Shown: positions 7,309 to 8,612 of the stretch, piece after piece
How positions within the stretch are numbered: position 1 is the stretch's first letter
How the letters are laid out: every line of letters starts with the position of its first letter
Source: Bacteroidota bacterium
Lineage (GTDB): Bacteria; Bacteroidota; Ignavibacteria; Ignavibacteriales; Ignavibacteriaceae
DNA: 8,612 bases
Direction: 5' to 3'
Assembly: GCA_021778375.1 (NCBI GenBank)
Contig: JAJYCM010000106.1
Coordinates: 1 to 8,612 of the forward strand
Position numbers and translations under genes: made by a program
The notes under the pieces: model-generated
Databases searched by the model: none
Told to the model about the DNA's origin: nothing
The model's input: the letters and a program-made list of their open reading frames with translations, nothing else

Positions 7309-7338
7309 AACTCCGAGTTTTTCCTAAACCCCGGAGTT
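7309..7338. repeat. Inverted repeat / hairpin AACTCCG...CGGAGTT
   Basis: Perfect seven-base arms at 7309-7315 and 7332-7338 enclose a 16-base loop. This is the most GC-rich stem in the intergenic region. On the minus strand the stem runs into a short TTTTC, which is poor for termination. It could be a regulator site or part of a long asparaginase leader. Confidence 0.4.
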
Positions 7339-7384
7339 ATATTTCAGTAACCATGTTAAAACTTTGTGCATTGGGGCATTAGTC

Positions 7385-7412
7385 GTTAAGTTTTTCATGT
7401 AGAATGCCATAA
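7385..7412 (+). repeat. Intergenic element, copy 2 (partner at 117-146)
   Basis: GTTAA (7385-7389), TTTTTCATG (7391-7399), four variable bases, then ATGCCA (7404-7409) repeat the order seen at 117-146. This copy lies about 120-150 bases upstream of nfu and about 155 bases upstream of the asparaginase start on the other strand. I see no third copy. Its function is unknown. Confidence 0.4.
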
Positions 7413-7480
7413 TATGAGTTAATAATTTATACGGTTAAGATGAAGCAACAGTATTCTATATACAAAAGTGCAATTTTACC

Positions 7481-7511
7481 TTGAAATACAAGTGAACTTG
7501 TAATATTTTTG
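7481..7511 (+). promoter_or_regulatory. Probable promoter of nfu
   Basis: TTGAAA (7481-7486), a 17-base spacer and TATTTT (7504-7509) form a good housekeeping -35/-10 pair. The same bases also fit the Bacteroidota-type consensus: TTG at 7481, then TATTTTTG (7504-7511) as TAnnTTTG after 20 bases. Either reading starts the transcript near 7515-7518, leaving a short leader that just includes the GGAGA ribosome binding site at 7524-7528. Confidence 0.55.
7487..7502. promoter_or_regulatory. Perfect palindrome in the nfu promoter spacer, candidate operator
   Basis: TACAAGTGAACTTGTA is two perfect six-base arms around TGAA. It fills the spacer between the proposed -35 and -10 boxes almost exactly, where a dimeric repressor would block RNA polymerase. 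I do not recognise it as a named operator. As RNA it would be a weak hairpin followed by ATATTTTTG, so a weak terminator or attenuator is the alternative reading. Confidence 0.45.
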
Positions 7512-7534
7512 AGCAAAAATTTTGGAGAATAAAT

Positions 7535-8077
7535 ATGTTATCAGTAACTGATGTTGAATTGACGCCAAACCCCCATGCATTAAAATTTATTTTGAATGAA
7601 AAAATATTGAACTTTGAAACACGGCAATTTCATAATAAACAAGAAGCCGAAAACGATCCTTTGGCAAACGGAATATTTAAAATCGAAGGAATTGTTTCAG
7701 TTTTTTATATGGATAAATTTATAACAATTGAAAAAGACAAACAGACAAGCTGGGTACAAATTCAAAAACCATTTATAAATTTCATAAAGATGTTTGATAG
7801 GTCTTTAATACCCTCTGAAAAAGATGTTCAATCAAATGATGAAAATGCGGGAGAGCTTTTAAAACAGATAAATCTAATTTTAGATGAAAGAGTTAGACCA
7901 GCTTTAGCCGGGGATGGCGGCGGTCTCCAGGTTATCGGACTTGAGGGATTCAAAGTTAAAATTCACTATCAGGGCGCTTGCGGAAGTTGTCCGACAGCTA
8001 TCAGCGGCACATTGACTGCAATAGAAGGTTTGCTTAAAAGAGATGTTCATCCGGCACTTGAAGTGGAAGCCGCATAA
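7535..8077 (+). CDS. nfu: Nfu-type iron-sulfur cluster scaffold/carrier protein (Nfu N-terminal plus NifU C-terminal domains)
   Basis: Nfu proteins receive Fe-S clusters from the assembly machinery and deliver them to client enzymes in the cytoplasm. The 180-residue product has two domains. The N-terminal Nfu domain (about 1-90) opens with the characteristic TPNPHALKFIL (10-20). A linker of about 15 residues leads to the NifU C-terminal domain (about 105-172), with RPALAGDGGGLQV (121-133) and the cluster-ligating CGSC motif at Cys149 and Cys152 (GACGSCPTA). This layout resembles mitochondrial NFU1 rather than E. coli NfuA, whose N-terminal domain is a degenerate A-type fold. The ATG at 7535 is supported by a strong GGAGA six bases upstream. 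The gene appears monocistronic, with its own promoter and a terminator 23 bases after the stop. No suf or isc genes are adjacent. Confidence 0.93.
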   Translation: MLSVTDVELTPNPHALKFILNEKILNFETRQFHNKQEAENDPLANGIFKIEGIVSVFYMDKFITIEKDKQTSWVQIQKPFINFIKMFDRSLIPSEKDVQSNDENAGELLKQINLILDERVRPALAGDGGGLQVIGLEGFKVKIHYQGACGSCPTAISGTLTAIEGLLKRDVHPALEVEAA

Positions 8078-8100
8078 ATAATCTATTCCTAATTTTTGCC

Positions 8101-8135
8101 GGGGAAGAGAATAAAAAATATTTCTTCCCCTTTTT
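8101..8135 (+). terminator. Rho-independent terminator after nfu
   Basis: GGGGAAGAGA (8101-8110) pairs with TTTCTTCCCC (8121-8130) as a ten-pair stem with one G-T wobble and a ten-base A-rich loop. It is followed at once by TTTTT (8131-8135). It lies 23 bases past the nfu stop and separates nfu from the downstream alkyltransferase gene. Confidence 0.9.
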
Positions 8136-8177
8136 AATTTCTTTTTATATAAATTTCCATCTTACAAACAAGCTCTT

Positions 8178-8612
8178 ATGATGGAAGAAAACAAAATCTT
8201 ATATACTGCCTCCTTAAAAATATCCGGAATACAATTTAATGTCTTTACTTCGCAGAAAGGTATAAGATATCTTTTTGTGAACAAGAAAGACATCACTCTT
8301 AAAAATGCCGTTGTTACAAAACTTCATCCGGACGATCCCTACATGTTTAATATATTCAATCAACTTACAGAATACTTCAACCGCGAAAGGAAAAAGTTTT
8401 CAGTGCCGCTGGATATTCATGGAACGGAATTTCAAAAAAAAGTCTGGCAGCAACTGATGCAAATACCATACGGAGCGACGATCTCTTACCAAATGTTGGC
8501 AGAAAATATTGGTAATCCTAAAGCAGTTCGGGCAGTTGGCAAAGCTAATGGATCAAATCCGGTGTCAATTATTATCCCATGCCATCGAGTTATTAACTCA
8601 AACGGGAAGTTA
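8178..8612 (+). CDS. ogt: Methylated-DNA--[protein]-cysteine S-methyltransferase, C-terminus cut by window end
   Basis: An open frame of 145 codons runs to the last base with no stop. The product repairs O6-methylguanine and O4-methylthymine by transferring the alkyl group irreversibly to its own cysteine. The poorly conserved N-terminal domain (about 1-80) is followed by the DNA-binding domain: GTEFQKKVWQQLMQIPYGAT (82-101), NPKAVRAVGKANGSNP (113-128) and the active site IIPCHRVI (132-139) with Cys135. Only about 20-30 residues should be missing. There is no Ada-type N-terminal metal-binding domain, so this is the stand-alone Ogt/MGMT form. Tandem ATGs at 8178 and 8181 are both possible; no ribosome binding site is evident. 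The nfu terminator upstream implies its own promoter in the AT-rich 8136-8177, which I cannot pinpoint. The symbol ogt is by family; paralogues may be named differently. Confidence 0.93.
   Translation, partial: MMEENKILYTASLKISGIQFNVFTSQKGIRYLFVNKKDITLKNAVVTKLHPDDPYMFNIFNQLTEYFNRERKKFSVPLDIHGTEFQKKVWQQLMQIPYGATISYQMLAENIGNPKAVRAVGKANGSNPVSIIIPCHRVINSNGKL

Larger units (their letters stand above)
7236..7534. other. Divergent intergenic region between the asparaginase gene and nfu
   Basis: These 299 bases encode no convincing protein. They contain a hairpin (7309-7338), the second copy of the shared intergenic element (7385-7412), and a promoter with a palindrome in its spacer (7481-7511) directly before nfu. 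No promoter for the asparaginase gene stands out on the minus strand. Confidence 0.6.

Noticed and set aside
1..8612. Search for a CRISPR array, insertion sequence, phage genes, toxin-antitoxin pair or defence genes.
   Set aside because: No regular repeats, transposase, integrase or small paired genes are visible; all sizeable frames are explained by housekeeping genes.

Overview
The window is AT-rich chromosomal DNA carrying ordinary bacterial housekeeping genes. No phage, IS element, CRISPR array, tRNA or rRNA was seen. The organism looks like a member of the Bacteroidota/Ignavibacteriota/Chlorobi (FCB) group. That is inference, resting on the low G+C, a short single-domain QueF, an Nfu protein with the Nfu N-terminal domain, and the general look of the proteins. 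Shine-Dalgarno (SD) use is mixed: clear before osmC, queF, murI and nfu, absent before glnD and the alkyltransferase gene. No species can be named.

Layout. Bases 1-84 hold the first 28 codons of an OsmC-type peroxiredoxin gene on the minus strand. A 306-base AT-rich divergent region separates it from an MFS transporter gene (391-1569, plus). After 70 bases comes a compact plus-strand cluster, queC - queF - glnD - murI (1640-6178), with gaps of 61, 12 and 11 bases. It is probably one transcript. A cytoplasmic-type L-asparaginase gene (6255-7229, minus) converges on murI. A second divergent region of about 300 bases leads to a two-domain Nfu iron-sulfur scaffold gene (7535-8077, plus), which ends at a strong intrinsic terminator (8101-8135). 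The last gene, a methylated-DNA cysteine methyltransferase (8178 onward), is cut by the window end just after its PCHRV active site.

How the genes relate. QueC makes preQ0 and QueF reduces it to preQ1, two successive steps of tRNA queuosine synthesis. The earlier enzymes (FolE, QueD, QueE) are not here. GlnD is the bifunctional PII uridylyltransferase/uridylyl-removing enzyme and nitrogen sensor. MurI makes D-glutamate for peptidoglycan. The nearby asparaginase releases ammonia, so several products touch nitrogen, glutamate or ammonia, but a functional link is speculative. OsmC, Nfu and the alkyltransferase are stress, Fe-S and DNA-repair functions typical of a core genome.

I do not see a new multi-gene system. 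The most interesting signals are non-coding. A perfect 16-base palindrome fills the spacer of a well-formed promoter in front of nfu. A roughly 30-base degenerate element occurs in the same orientation in both divergent intergenic regions.
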